From NCBI RefSeq assembly GCF_022352055.1, contig NZ_JAKRWM010000027.1, positions 1 through 64,000 on the forward strand: a DNA stretch of 64,000 nt, read 5' to 3'. Every line of letters begins with the position of its first letter. Within the stretch, counting starts at the first letter, position 1. Of the stretch, positions 35,701 through 43,103 are shown in pieces. The translations under genes and the position numbers were made by a program. This stretch comes from Cohnella mopanensis (GTDB lineage Bacteria > Bacillota > Bacilli > Paenibacillales > Paenibacillaceae). The notes below the pieces were generated by a model that ran no database searches, was not told the DNA's origin, and was given only the letters and a program-made list of their open reading frames with translations.

Positions 35701-36643
35701 AGTCTACATTTATTATAACGAGAACATTGATTTAACCAGTGTACCTCAGGCAACGGATTTTCAGTTGAATTATGGAACGGTAAACAATGTCGTTCTATAC
35801 AATTACCATGACCAATATGGATTTATTAACTCTTATGTGAAACTTCTGGTTAGCGGAATACCGCTGCAGCAAAAAAATGCCTTGCGACTATCGTACACGG
35901 GTACTGCCATTCAAGATCTATCCGATGCGCACAACAAAGCGGAGACATTCTCCGATTATTCGCTAGCCGCTGATGATGCACAGATCAAAAAAGTCACGAT
36001 CAGTTCCGATAGGAACTCCATGATTGTTGATATCTTGCCTGGATTGAATCCGAGCGATAATAAACAAATCAATCTAATGGACGCTTCCAGATATATGATT
36101 ACCGTCGCCGGGCAGAATTACGTTCCGTCTTCGGTAAACTATAGCTATAGCGTTGGCAATCTATCGTTCAAATTAAAGTTCGACACCCCGCTTCCTGCCG
36201 GAGCTGCATCCGTCAAAGTGAACACGTCGGGCATCGTGGATTGGAGCATGGATAGCTATCCTGGCGAGATTTCCTCGCAAGCCATTACGGAAATAGGGGC
36301 GCCAGGCACTCCGACTGCTTCCTATGCGGGCGGAATAATTACGCTTACTTTCGCGAGCGGGTTTGAGCTTGGCACCAGTTCTTCGGCCGTAGGTTTCGTT
36401 TTAAAGGTAGATGGCGTTGAATACGCTCTTAGAGGGTTTATCGCAAGAACGGGTTGGCCCAACAGAAATGTTCGACTGTTCGATCTAAACGATAAGTATT
36501 CCTCCCAGTTCAAGGCTGCGATCGATTCCGGATCGGCGATTGAAATCAAATACACGAAGCTAAATGGCTCTGAGTTCTCTCAGCCGTCCGATTCTGCTGG
36601 AGCATTGCTTCCTGACTTCGGGTATATAACGGTTACAAAATAA
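32726..36643 (+). CDS. S-layer-homology (SLH) cell-surface protein with Ig-like and Swm-type domains
   Basis: A 1305-residue secreted protein. A signal peptide (about 1-26) precedes three SLH modules (about 27-210), which bind pyruvylated wall polymer. A Thr/Val-rich probable beta-helix follows, then a Gly/Ser linker near residue 405, a Big2-type Ig domain (SVTGVSINETNVSLVVGQTK), further Ig-like modules, and near residue 970 a SwmB-like module (FPPRANGYFVNDDLSAVYI). GGAGGAG (32714-32720) and signal-peptide logic put the start at TTG 32726. No catalytic domain is visible; adhesin or S-layer-associated roles are likely. Confidence 0.88.
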   Translation: MKKSKSRLFSILLAFLVAMMSIMPSVSASKLSDSQGHWAQKAIERWNESGVVSGYGGQFRPNDHVTRAEFAMMINNIMKYIEKGSNPFTDVNSSKWYSESIIKLGTAGVLSGEGGKALPDQNITRQEAAVLISKAFGIPDSPSNSSATNFKDNKDIAAWAKQAVAALVSKKVIQGSPDGAFNPLAPLTRAEAVTMFNNFVQELISKPGEYSKDVQGNVVINSAGVILKDMKISGDLYIAQGVGEGEVTLNNVKIEGSVYVRGGGEHSIIFNSVDVNGALVVNKYNGKVRILATGNTSVSVTKLESGALLVTKELTGGGFETVEIPADLVAGQEIVLDGNFNKVVNHSETAQITVNGKIKELVAEVDTNISGKVTIDKVTTASGVSATVNNQPIPSTSGTSSGGGGSGGGGPGTATVSVTGVSINETNVSLVVGQTKQLTSTITPSSAANKTVTWSVADNSTNVVTVSQNGLLTAVGAGTKAIKVVTQDGNKSNQITVQVGKAPFKVALSKFEGAVINQSEALDNAVVTNSGKLSIQGSGSAAGQYHALITATAAMQQTVQPAGHFAYAIITLTDLAGNPITDTTGINASVTGATYSYQPVFGAGIADGYKAGSFILKLDAGNPEAIQHLNWTFTHSNYANTTFAIDYLPAGTAFIKGIQPITGEKNIGSVLTAGNVQYEGTPANNNVSYRWLRSDSADGSYSVIGGATGNTYTITAEDSNKYIRVEVTADQALVGGTAVSAAFGPIQKVLGASEVFAAIEAAYLSGNADRNNVISNLNLVTSLPEFPGVAISWTSNNQAVITNGGVVTRGEKDDQFVSLTVTLSGSITGTQTYELIVRAKGTDNVDIVGFVDPYFVDGYPQAFVKNGKISVRYKLNAPAEVYMVVNSINGLWESSVKAVLEGRAGPDNDIIYVDDWPYSKLESSGVNQLQEFDTGVNLGERTTRVEFVIRDTSRSYTSSAVTTILFDQETVSALDTFPPRANGYFVNDDLSAVYIYYNENIDLTSVPQATDFQLNYGTVNNVVLYNYHDQYGFINSYVKLLVSGIPLQQKNALRLSYTGTAIQDLSDAHNKAETFSDYSLAADDAQIKKVTISSDRNSMIVDILPGLNPSDNKQINLMDASRYMITVAGQNYVPSSVNYSYSVGNLSFKLKFDTPLPAGAASVKVNTSGIVDWSMDSYPGEISSQAITEIGAPGTPTASYAGGIITLTFASGFELGTSSSAVGFVLKVDGVEYALRGFIARTGWPNRNVRLFDLNDKYSSQFKAAIDSGSAIEIKYTKLNGSEFSQPSDSAGALLPDFGYITVTK

Positions 36644-36647
36644 TAGG

Positions 36648-36675
36648 ATACCGGAGCGATCATCGCCCCGGTATT
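36648..36675 (+). terminator. hairpin directly after the SLH gene
   Basis: ATACCGG-GCGAT / CATCGC-CCGGTAT with no T run. It precedes element B and may protect or help end the transcript. Confidence 0.5.
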
Positions 36676-36677
36676 CT

Positions 36678-36736
36678 GAAACCCCCGCTGGGGGAGTTGA
36701 GACAAATCTCTCAAACCTCCCACAAGCGGGGGTTTT
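36678..36736 (+). terminator. terminator-like hairpin element B, after the SLH gene
   Basis: Outer stem AAACCCCCGCT / AGCGGGGGTTT, inner stem GGGAGTTGAGA / TCTCTCAAACCTCCC, then TTTTC. The layout and several sequence blocks match element A at 32514. Confidence 0.8.
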
Positions 36737-36777
36737 CTTGTTTAAAGGGCTTTAGCTAAGGTTAATCAATCATTAAA

Positions 36778-36794
36778 TGTAATATAATATTACA
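36778..36794 (+). promoter_or_regulatory. TnrA/GlnR box 1 upstream of urtA
   Basis: TGTAATATAATATTACA fits TGTNANAWWWTNTNACA at every fixed position. It is centred about 100 bases upstream of the predicted urtA start point. Confidence 0.75.
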
Positions 36795-36840
36795 TATACT
36801 CACTCAAAAATGAGTTAAAGACGAATAAAAACATATTTTA

Positions 36841-36857
36841 TGTAAGGTATATTGACA
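36841..36857 (+). promoter_or_regulatory. TnrA/GlnR box 2 overlapping the urtA -35
   Basis: TGTAAGGTATATTGACA has perfect TGTNA and TNACA arms spaced by 7 bases; the A/T-rich centre is less ideal. It includes the -35 hexamer, a position suited to repression or co-operative binding with box 1. Confidence 0.65.
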
Positions 36858-36881
36858 CAAAACCTATCATAGCCATATAAT
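36852..36881 (+). promoter_or_regulatory. sigma-A promoter of urtABCDE
   Basis: TTGACA (36852-36857), 18 bases, TATAAT (36876-36881). Confidence 0.75.
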
Positions 36882-36962
36882 GTAATTACGAACGGTTGGG
36901 CTGTGGAGAGATCCGAACGTTCGGTTTTAGAGAAACCATACTAAAGATCGGGGAGTGGAAGG

Positions 36963-38237
36963 ATGAAGAAGGGCAGTGGGTTAAAGGGATTCGTTCTGGC
37001 ATTGACGGCAAGCTTGGTATTGGCGGGTTGCGGCAGCAACAACAACGAGGCAGGAAGTTCGACGTCATCGTCCGCGCCTGCATCCTCGGCGGCAGCATCG
37101 TCGCCGGCAGCAAGCGGGGGCACGGTTAAAGTTGGGATTCTGCATTCCTTGAGCGGAACGATGTCCATCTCGGAAGTGACGGTTAAGAACTCCGAGCTAA
37201 TGGCCATTAAAGAGATTAATGCCAAGGGCGGCGTGCTGGGCAAACAGATCGAAGCGGTAGTCGAGGATGGCGCATCCGACTGGCCGACATTCGCGGAGAA
37301 AGCACGCAAGCTCTTGTCCGAAGATAAAGTCGCGACGGTATTCGGAGGATGGACTTCTTCCAGCCGGAAAGCGATGTTGCCCGTATTCGAAGAGTTGAAC
37401 GGACTGTTGTGGTATCCCGTTCAATATGAAGGATTGGAATCATCCCCTAACATTTTCTACACTGGCGCAACAACGAATCAACAAATCATTCCTTCCGTTG
37501 ATTTCTTATTAGAGAAAGGCAAGAAGAAAGTGTTCTTGCTAGGCTCGGACTACGTGTTCCCGCGCACCGCCAACAAAATCATCAAGGCGCAATTGGCGGC
37601 CAAAGGCGGAGAGACGGTAGCGGAAGAATACACTCCTCTCGGACATACGGATTACACCACGATCATTGCGAAGATCAAAGAAGCGAAGCCTGATGTCGTG
37701 TATAACACGCTGAACGGCGATAGCAACGTGGCATTCTTCAAGCAATTGAAGGACGCGGGAATTTCCTCGGCGGACCTCATGACGATCTCCGTATCCGTTG
37801 CGGAAGAAGAAGTGAAAGGGATCGGTCCAGAATACTTAACGGGTCACCTTGTCGCTTGGGATTATTATCAAACGACCGATACACCGGAAAATAAAGTTTT
37901 CGTAGAGAACTTCAAGAAAGAATACGGCGCGGATAGCGTAACGAGCGATCCGATGGAAGCCGGTTACGTAGCGGTGTACCTGTGGGCGGCTGCCGCCGAG
38001 AAAGCGGGATCCTTCGAGGTGGATAAAGTGAGGGAAGCGGCCAAGGGCATCGAGTTCAACGCTCCGGAAGGCAAGGTCACGATCGATGGAGAGAACCAGC
38101 ATATCTATAAAACCGTTCGGATCGGCGAGATCAAGGCAGACGGTCAAATCGTGGAATTGTGGAACTCCGGAGGTCCCGTTAAACCGGACCCTTATCTCAA
38201 AACCTATGATTGGGCTAAAGGTCTAAGCGATCAATAA
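36963..38237 (+). CDS. urtA: urea ABC transporter substrate-binding protein UrtA
   Basis: A 424-residue lipoprotein, lipobox LAGC with Cys near residue 23, then a Ser/Ala-rich linker. The periplasmic-binding fold starts VKVGILHSLSGTMSISE. The segments FGGWTSSSRKAMLPV and YPVQYEGLESSPNIFYTGA are characteristic of UrtA/FmdD rather than branched-chain amino-acid binders. It captures urea outside the membrane. It is the first gene of urtABCDE and sits behind two nitrogen-type operators. Confidence 0.93.
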   Translation: MKKGSGLKGFVLALTASLVLAGCGSNNNEAGSSTSSSAPASSAAASSPAASGGTVKVGILHSLSGTMSISEVTVKNSELMAIKEINAKGGVLGKQIEAVVEDGASDWPTFAEKARKLLSEDKVATVFGGWTSSSRKAMLPVFEELNGLLWYPVQYEGLESSPNIFYTGATTNQQIIPSVDFLLEKGKKKVFLLGSDYVFPRTANKIIKAQLAAKGGETVAEEYTPLGHTDYTTIIAKIKEAKPDVVYNTLNGDSNVAFFKQLKDAGISSADLMTISVSVAEEEVKGIGPEYLTGHLVAWDYYQTTDTPENKVFVENFKKEYGADSVTSDPMEAGYVAVYLWAAAAEKAGSFEVDKVREAAKGIEFNAPEGKVTIDGENQHIYKTVRIGEIKADGQIVELWNSGGPVKPDPYLKTYDWAKGLSDQ

Positions 38238-38253
38238 TGGATTATTCGCAGTA

Positions 38254-38292
38254 GAAGCCGGGGAAGTGTTCGGTGCAAACCGGGGCTTCCCC
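38254..38292 (+). promoter_or_regulatory. intercistronic hairpin between urtA and urtB
   Basis: GGGGAAG (38260-38266) pairs with CTTCCCC (38286-38292); an alternative pairing is AAGCCGG / CCGG..CTT. There is no T run. Such hairpins after binding-protein genes often protect the upstream message or reduce read-through. Confidence 0.5.
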
Positions 38293-38378
38293 TCGCTTAT
38301 AAAGTGATGGGTGAGTAGGGTAGGACGCATCGATGTTCTTGGAAAGAGTTTGATGCAATTGGAGCAGGGGGTTACGTC

Positions 38379-39284
38379 ATGGAGATTTGGTTCTCGCAAA
38401 TTTTTAACGGTTTGAGCGTTAGTTCGATTTTGTTGCTGATCGCTCTTGGTCTTGCCATTACTTTCGGTTTGATGAGAGTCATCAACATGGCGCATGGAGA
38501 GTTTATTATGATTGGCGCCTATGGGGCGTACATGACTCAGCAAATATTCAAATCAACCCTTCCCAAAAGCCTATTCGACGCTTATTTTCCCGTAGCTATA
38601 CTTGTCAGCTTCGTCATCGCATTCGCGATAGGTTATTTGCTTGAAGTGACGCTCATCCGATTTCTCTACGGCAGGCCGCTCGACAGCTTGCTTGCCACTT
38701 GGGGAGTCGGTCTAATGCTCCAGCAGCTGGCTCGCTCTATCTTCGGAGCGCCTAACGTTGCCGTAGCGAGTCCTTCTTGGCTGAATGGCGGACTGACCGT
38801 ATTCTCGGGAGTGGTGCTTCCTTATAAACGGTTGTTTATTATTGCTCTCGTGGCTCTTTGCCTAATCGGCATGTATCTCTATATCTACCGTAGCAATGCG
38901 GGACGGCGTATGAGGGCGGTTATGCAAAACCGAGAAATGGCGGCTTGTCTAGGAATCTCGACTAGGAGGGTGGATTCGTTCACGTTCGCCATAGGTTCCG
39001 GAATCGCCGGCATCGCGGGATGCGCGTTAACGCTGATCGGCCCGATCGGACCGTCAATCGGCACTTATTATATTGTGGATGCTTTTATGGTCGTCGTACT
39101 CGGCGGCGTTGGCAAATTACTTGGTACCGTAGCGGGCGCGCTCGGCATCGGGGTGTTCAATACGCTGTTCGAATGGTGGTCGGATGCTTCGCTCGGTAAA
39201 GTGTTGGTGTTCCTCTGCATCGTCGCTTTCCTTCAGTGGAAGCCGATGGGGATGTTCGCGGTAAGGACGCGGTCCTTGGATTAG
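38379..39284 (+). CDS. urtB: urea ABC transporter permease UrtB
   Basis: A 301-residue LivH-type permease with about eight membrane helices. NMAHGEFIMIGAYGAYM near residue 32 and the coupling segment NREMAACLGISTRRVDSFTFAIGSG near residue 187 (quoted in part) are conserved. It lacks the long N-terminal domain of some proteobacterial UrtB proteins. The ATG at 38379 follows a 140-base gap that holds the hairpin. Confidence 0.92.
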   Translation: MEIWFSQIFNGLSVSSILLLIALGLAITFGLMRVINMAHGEFIMIGAYGAYMTQQIFKSTLPKSLFDAYFPVAILVSFVIAFAIGYLLEVTLIRFLYGRPLDSLLATWGVGLMLQQLARSIFGAPNVAVASPSWLNGGLTVFSGVVLPYKRLFIIALVALCLIGMYLYIYRSNAGRRMRAVMQNREMAACLGISTRRVDSFTFAIGSGIAGIAGCALTLIGPIGPSIGTYYIVDAFMVVVLGGVGKLLGTVAGALGIGVFNTLFEWWSDASLGKVLVFLCIVAFLQWKPMGMFAVRTRSLD

Positions 39285-39317
39285 TAACAGATTAACGTAT
39301 GGAAGAAGGTGATCGCG

Positions 39318-40421
39318 GTGCTATCCTCCTCTATTCTACCGCGCCGTGTCTGGTTGTTGCTCGGCTACGCTTTCGCTGCGGCCGCGTTGTTCTCTGCGCC
39401 GCTCTATTTGAACGATTTTCGACTGAACCTATTGGCGAAATGCTTGGCGTTCGCTATCGTCGCGCTCGGATTGGATCTGTTATGGGGTTATACGGGTATC
39501 TTGAGCTTGGGGCACGGCGTGTTCTTCGGGCTCGGAGCTTATGCGATGGCCATGCACTTGAAGCTCGTGTCGAGCGGTTCCCGTATGCCCGATTTTATGG
39601 ATTGGATGGGGCTGACGAAGCTCCCTTGGTTCTGGGAACCGTTCAAGAGCTTCGCTTTCGCGGCTTTCATGGGGATTGTCATACCGGCAGGCTTGGCGTT
39701 GGTGCTTGGGTTTTTCACCTTCCGTAATCGAATCCGAGGAGTTTATTTTACGATTCTTACCCAGGCGTTGGTTATTATTACGGTGACGTTATTCGTGGGA
39801 CAACAGGCGTATACGGGCGGAACGAACGGACTTACGGGTTTTACGAAAATGTTCGGATATAGTCTGAAGTCGGGTACGGCTAAAACAATGGTTTACTTGG
39901 CTACGGTAGTCGTTCTGATCTTGGCGTTCCTGCTGTGCAGATATTTGGTCAAGAGTCGTTTCGGTAAGGTGTTGCGGGCGATTCGGGACGGCGAGAACCG
40001 CACTCGGTTCCTCGGCTATGATCCTTCGAGCTACCAAATGACGGCATTTGCCGTATCGGCGGGTTTGGCGGGAATCGCAGGCATGCTGTTCGTGCTTCAC
40101 GTAGGCATTATATCCCCGACGATGATGGCGATCGTACCTTCTATTGAGATGGTGCTCCTAGTCGCGATAGGCGGACGTGGAACGTTGGTGGGCGCGGTCA
40201 TCGGCGCGGTGATTATGACGCAAGCGAAAAGCGAGCTTAGCGCTTCCTATCCAGATTTCTGGTTGTTTTTCCTAGGTGCGTTGTTTATCGTGGTCACGGT
40301 GTTCTTGCCGGGCGGAATCGTCGGCTTGGTCCGTCAATTGCGCCAAACGATTATAAGGAGGCGGAGTGTAAATGAAATCAACCTCAATCCTGTCGTGCCA
40401 GAAAGTAACGGTGTCATTTGA
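39318..40421 (+). CDS. urtC: urea ABC transporter permease UrtC
   Basis: A 367-residue LivM-type permease with about ten helices. DLLWGYTGILSLGHGVFFGLGAYAM is the family signature (positions about 52-76). RAIRDGENRTRFLGYDPSSYQ near residue 218 is the ATPase coupling region. GTG 39318 is preferred (AGAAGG at 39304-39309); an in-frame GTG at 39309 lies on the ribosome site. It overlaps urtD by 50 bases. Confidence 0.92.
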   Translation: MLSSSILPRRVWLLLGYAFAAAALFSAPLYLNDFRLNLLAKCLAFAIVALGLDLLWGYTGILSLGHGVFFGLGAYAMAMHLKLVSSGSRMPDFMDWMGLTKLPWFWEPFKSFAFAAFMGIVIPAGLALVLGFFTFRNRIRGVYFTILTQALVIITVTLFVGQQAYTGGTNGLTGFTKMFGYSLKSGTAKTMVYLATVVVLILAFLLCRYLVKSRFGKVLRAIRDGENRTRFLGYDPSSYQMTAFAVSAGLAGIAGMLFVLHVGIISPTMMAIVPSIEMVLLVAIGGRGTLVGAVIGAVIMTQAKSELSASYPDFWLFFLGALFIVVTVFLPGGIVGLVRQLRQTIIRRRSVNEINLNPVVPESNGVI

Positions 40422-41160
40422 CGGATTTAAGGCGGTACAAGAGATGAGCTTGGAGCTTGCCGCTGGCGAGCTTAGATTTCTAATCGGTCCTAACGGGGCT
40501 GGCAAAACGACGATGTTGGACGCGATATGCGGCAAAGTCAAACCTGCCTCGGGCGGCGTTGTGTTCCATGGCCGTAAAGGGACGGTTGACGTCACTCGGC
40601 GTAAGGAGCATGAGATTGCGGAGCTGGGTATCGGACGGAAGTTCCAGACGCCGTCGATCTTCACGGGGCTGACAGTCGAAGAGAATCTGGAGATCGCGAT
40701 GGCGCAGAACCGCGGAGTGTGGTCGACCTTGCGCGCTAAGATGAAGAAAAGCGATCAAGAGCGCATTGATACGGAGCTTGAGCTGATTGGACTCGGCGAC
40801 AAGAAGTTGCTTCGCGCGGGGCTTCTGTCCCATGGGGAGAAGCAATGGCTGGAGATCGGCATGATGCTGCTGCAAGAGCCGGAAATTCTTCTGCTTGATG
40901 AACCGGTAGCGGGAATGACGGACAAGGAAACGGACAAAACGGGCGAGCTGCTGCAGGAAATCGTCCGCAAGCGCACGGTTGTCGTCGTTGAGCATGATAT
41001 GGAATTCGTTCGTAATTTCGCGAGTAAAGTGACCGTCATGCACGAAGGAAAGCTCCTTAAAGAAGGGACCATGGACGAGGTGCAAAGAGACGACCGGGTG
41101 GCGGAAGTGTACCTGGGCAGGAAAAGGCGGGATTACGATGTTATCAGTTCAACAGCTTGA
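40372..41160 (+). CDS. urtD: urea ABC transporter ATP-binding protein UrtD
   Basis: A 262-residue ABC ATPase. Walker A GPNGAGKTTMLD near residue 38; the signature is the UrtD form LSHGEKQWLEIGMML rather than LSGGQ; Walker B is ILLLDEPVAGM. AAGGAGG in the end of urtC precedes the ATG. It overlaps both urtC (50 bases) and urtE (23 bases), suggesting translational coupling. Confidence 0.93.
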   Translation: MKSTSILSCQKVTVSFDGFKAVQEMSLELAAGELRFLIGPNGAGKTTMLDAICGKVKPASGGVVFHGRKGTVDVTRRKEHEIAELGIGRKFQTPSIFTGLTVEENLEIAMAQNRGVWSTLRAKMKKSDQERIDTELELIGLGDKKLLRAGLLSHGEKQWLEIGMMLLQEPEILLLDEPVAGMTDKETDKTGELLQEIVRKRTVVVVEHDMEFVRNFASKVTVMHEGKLLKEGTMDEVQRDDRVAEVYLGRKRRDYDVISSTA

Positions 41161-41845
41161 AGCGGGATACGGCGAGAGTGTGATTTTGCGAGATGTATCG
41201 CTTACGGTTGAACCGGGTCAGGTTGTGTGTCTGATGGGCCGCAATGGCGTGGGGAAGTCGACGCTAGTGAAGAGTATTATGGGATTGCTTAAGGCGCGCA
41301 AAGGTTCTGTATCGTTCAAAGGCGCTGATGTGACGAAGAGGGCGCCGGGGGAGCGCGCGAAGAAGGGAATCGGATACGTTCCTCAAGGGCGGGAGATTTT
41401 CTCTCAACTGTCCGTCTATGAGAATCTGCGAATCGGACTTGAGGCTCACCCGGATTCCGCTAAGCGCAGGAGCAAGGAAATTCCGCAAGACGCGATTGAG
41501 AAATTCCCGATTTTACCGACCTTCTACAAGCGTCGCGGCGGCGATTTGAGCGGCGGCCAGCAGCAGCAACTGGCTTTCGCGCGAGCGTTAATATCCGAAC
41601 CGGATCTGCTCGTGCTCGACGAACCTACCGAGGGCATTCAGCCTTCTATCGTAGATGATATCCAAGATGTCATTCGGTCTATTCGCGACGAAGGCAAAAC
41701 AGCAATCCTATTGGTCGAACAAAGCTTAGACTTCGTTCGCAGCGTCGGAGATCGCTTCTATATCATGGAGAAGGGCACGATCGTATGGCAAGGCGGGCGC
41801 GATGATCTGGACGATCCGGCGGTTATGAAGCACTTGACGATATAA
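41138..41845 (+). CDS. urtE: urea ABC transporter ATP-binding protein UrtE
   Basis: A 235-residue LivF-type ABC ATPase. Walker A GRNGVGKSTLVK near residue 36, signature LSGGQQQQLAFARAL near residue 137 and Walker B LLVLDEPTEGIQPS. The GIQPS ending is usual in UrtE. It is the last gene of the urea transporter operon. Urease genes are not in the window. Confidence 0.93.
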   Translation: MLSVQQLEAGYGESVILRDVSLTVEPGQVVCLMGRNGVGKSTLVKSIMGLLKARKGSVSFKGADVTKRAPGERAKKGIGYVPQGREIFSQLSVYENLRIGLEAHPDSAKRRSKEIPQDAIEKFPILPTFYKRRGGDLSGGQQQQLAFARALISEPDLLVLDEPTEGIQPSIVDDIQDVIRSIRDEGKTAILLVEQSLDFVRSVGDRFYIMEKGTIVWQGGRDDLDDPAVMKHLTI

Positions 41846-42314
41846 AGGAAAACCGATTGCGGTGTCGCACAAATAGAAATGGGGTGGAGAGGGGGGGGGG
41901 GCGTGCCTGTGCTCCGCCCTTTTTCGTTAAGGCAGCTCAATTGGCGCGTTCTAGTAACGGTGAGGACACAGGAGCCCTTATTTATGTGTTTTTAGGGTCG
42001 AATAGCTTTCTGGCGGACATAGGAGCCTTTATTTGCCCTAAAACGCATGGGAATGTGCGAAATAAGGTCTGTAGTGTCCGTAACTATTCACCAACAGAGG
42101 TTTATGCAGCGGATAAGGTCTCTGATGTCCGTTCGTTTAATGCCAAGCACCGATTTGGTGTTGATTTTGTTGGTTATGATTCAAAAAAGCTAAAGTTTAC
42201 TATCGATGGAAAAGGCTCAATGTGCCTATTGGCTGCGTCTGGCCAAAATTAAAGAAGAATCGGAACTAGGTTCAATAAATATACTTAGATTACATTGGCC
42301 TGTTTTCTTGTAAA

Positions 42315-42331
42315 TGTAATAATATCTAACA
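42315..42331 (+). promoter_or_regulatory. TnrA/GlnR box upstream of cbiM
   Basis: TGTAATAATATCTAACA fits TGTNANAWWWTNTNACA at all fixed positions. Its centre is about 51 bases upstream of the predicted start point (near 42374), the spacing seen at TnrA-activated promoters in B. subtilis. Confidence 0.7.
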
Positions 42332-42337
42332 TAAATA

Positions 42338-42367
42338 TTGACGTTGGAAAAGCCGAATTGGTAGAAT
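42338..42367 (+). promoter_or_regulatory. predicted promoter of cbiMN-QO
   Basis: TTGACG (42338-42343), 18 bases, TAGAAT (42362-42367), directly downstream of the TnrA/GlnR-type box. No cobalamin or NiCo riboswitch was recognised in the leader. Confidence 0.6.
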
Positions 42368-42452
42368 AGTAACAATTTAATAGGGATTTTTCTTATTTTT
42401 GTGAATAAACCTAACAATCACGCTTGTGATAACGGCTAGGAGGGAACTCGCT

Positions 42453-43103
42453 ATGCACATTCCGGACGGATTCCTCGATGTGAAGTCATGCGTAACGACA
42501 GGCGTGCTTGGAATTGGAGCGGTTGCCTATAGCTTAAGAAAAACGAGGCTGACGCTGTCCCGGCCGGAAGTGCCGAAGATCGCATTAATCGGGGCGTTCA
42601 TCTTCGCTGCTCAAATGCTCAATTTTCCTATTGCGGGCGCGACTTCCGGACATTTTCTCGGAGGGGCCATGGCTTCAATCTTGTTCGGTCCCGCCGTCGG
42701 CGTCGTGATCATGTCCGCGGTGCTGATCATCCAAGCTCTGATCTTTCAGGACGGGGGACTAACCGTTCTTGGAGCCAACATCATCTGTACGGGTGTCATC
42801 GGATCTTATGTGGGATACGGCGTATACCGGCTAGGAGTCAAGTGGCTTCGCGGACATGCGACAAAAGCGGTAAGCTTCATCGCCGCTTGGTGCTCGATCG
42901 TGTCGGCTTCGTGCGGGGTGGCGATACTGCTCGCTTGGTCGGGCACATTTTCTCTCGGAGTCGCGCTGCAAGCGATGGCAGGCTGGCATAGCCTGATTGG
43001 CGTTGGAGAAGGCTTGATTACGGCGATGGTCGTCGCCTATTTGACGGAACGAAACGTTGCCTTCGATGGAATCCCATCCAAGAAGGAGGCTAGGCTGTCA
43101 TGA
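42453..43103 (+). CDS. cbiM: cobalt/nickel ECF transporter substrate-specific component CbiM
   Basis: A 216-residue membrane protein beginning MHIPDGFLD, the conserved CbiM/NikM N-terminus whose His2 and backbone bind the metal ion. The FPIAGATSGHFLGG motif near residue 57 adds a second conserved His. AGGAGGGA (42438-42445) fixes ATG 42453. Co and Ni transporters cannot be told apart here by sequence alone. The nitrogen-type operator and the adjacent urea transporter favour nickel. Confidence 0.92.
   Translation: MHIPDGFLDVKSCVTTGVLGIGAVAYSLRKTRLTLSRPEVPKIALIGAFIFAAQMLNFPIAGATSGHFLGGAMASILFGPAVGVVIMSAVLIIQALIFQDGGLTVLGANIICTGVIGSYVGYGVYRLGVKWLRGHATKAVSFIAAWCSIVSASCGVAILLAWSGTFSLGVALQAMAGWHSLIGVGEGLITAMVVAYLTERNVAFDGIPSKKEARLS

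Larger units (their letters stand above)
41846..42452. repeat. intergenic region with four copies of a 20-bp repeat
   Basis: About 600 bases without a convincing gene. A run of about a dozen G lies near 41890-41901. Four copies of a 20-bp core of the form GGACAYNNNAGMCYTTATYY occur at 41964-41983 and 42015-42034 (direct) and 42060-42079 and 42111-42130 (inverted). The middle two extend outward to GAATAG / CTATTC (42000-42089) and form a large imperfect hairpin. The 131-residue frame crossing this region follows the repeats and is not credible. Confidence 0.7.

Noticed and set aside
39299..39727. A 142-codon frame starting just before urtC
   Set aside because: It is an out-of-frame reading of urtC, which has clear permease motifs in the other frame.
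41857..42252. A 131-codon frame between urtE and cbiM
   Set aside because: It is generated by the G tract and the four 20-bp repeats, with no ribosome site and no family resemblance.
42255..42452. Cobalamin or NiCo riboswitch before cbiM
   Set aside because: No B12-box or NiCo core sequence was found; the leader is short and A+T rich.
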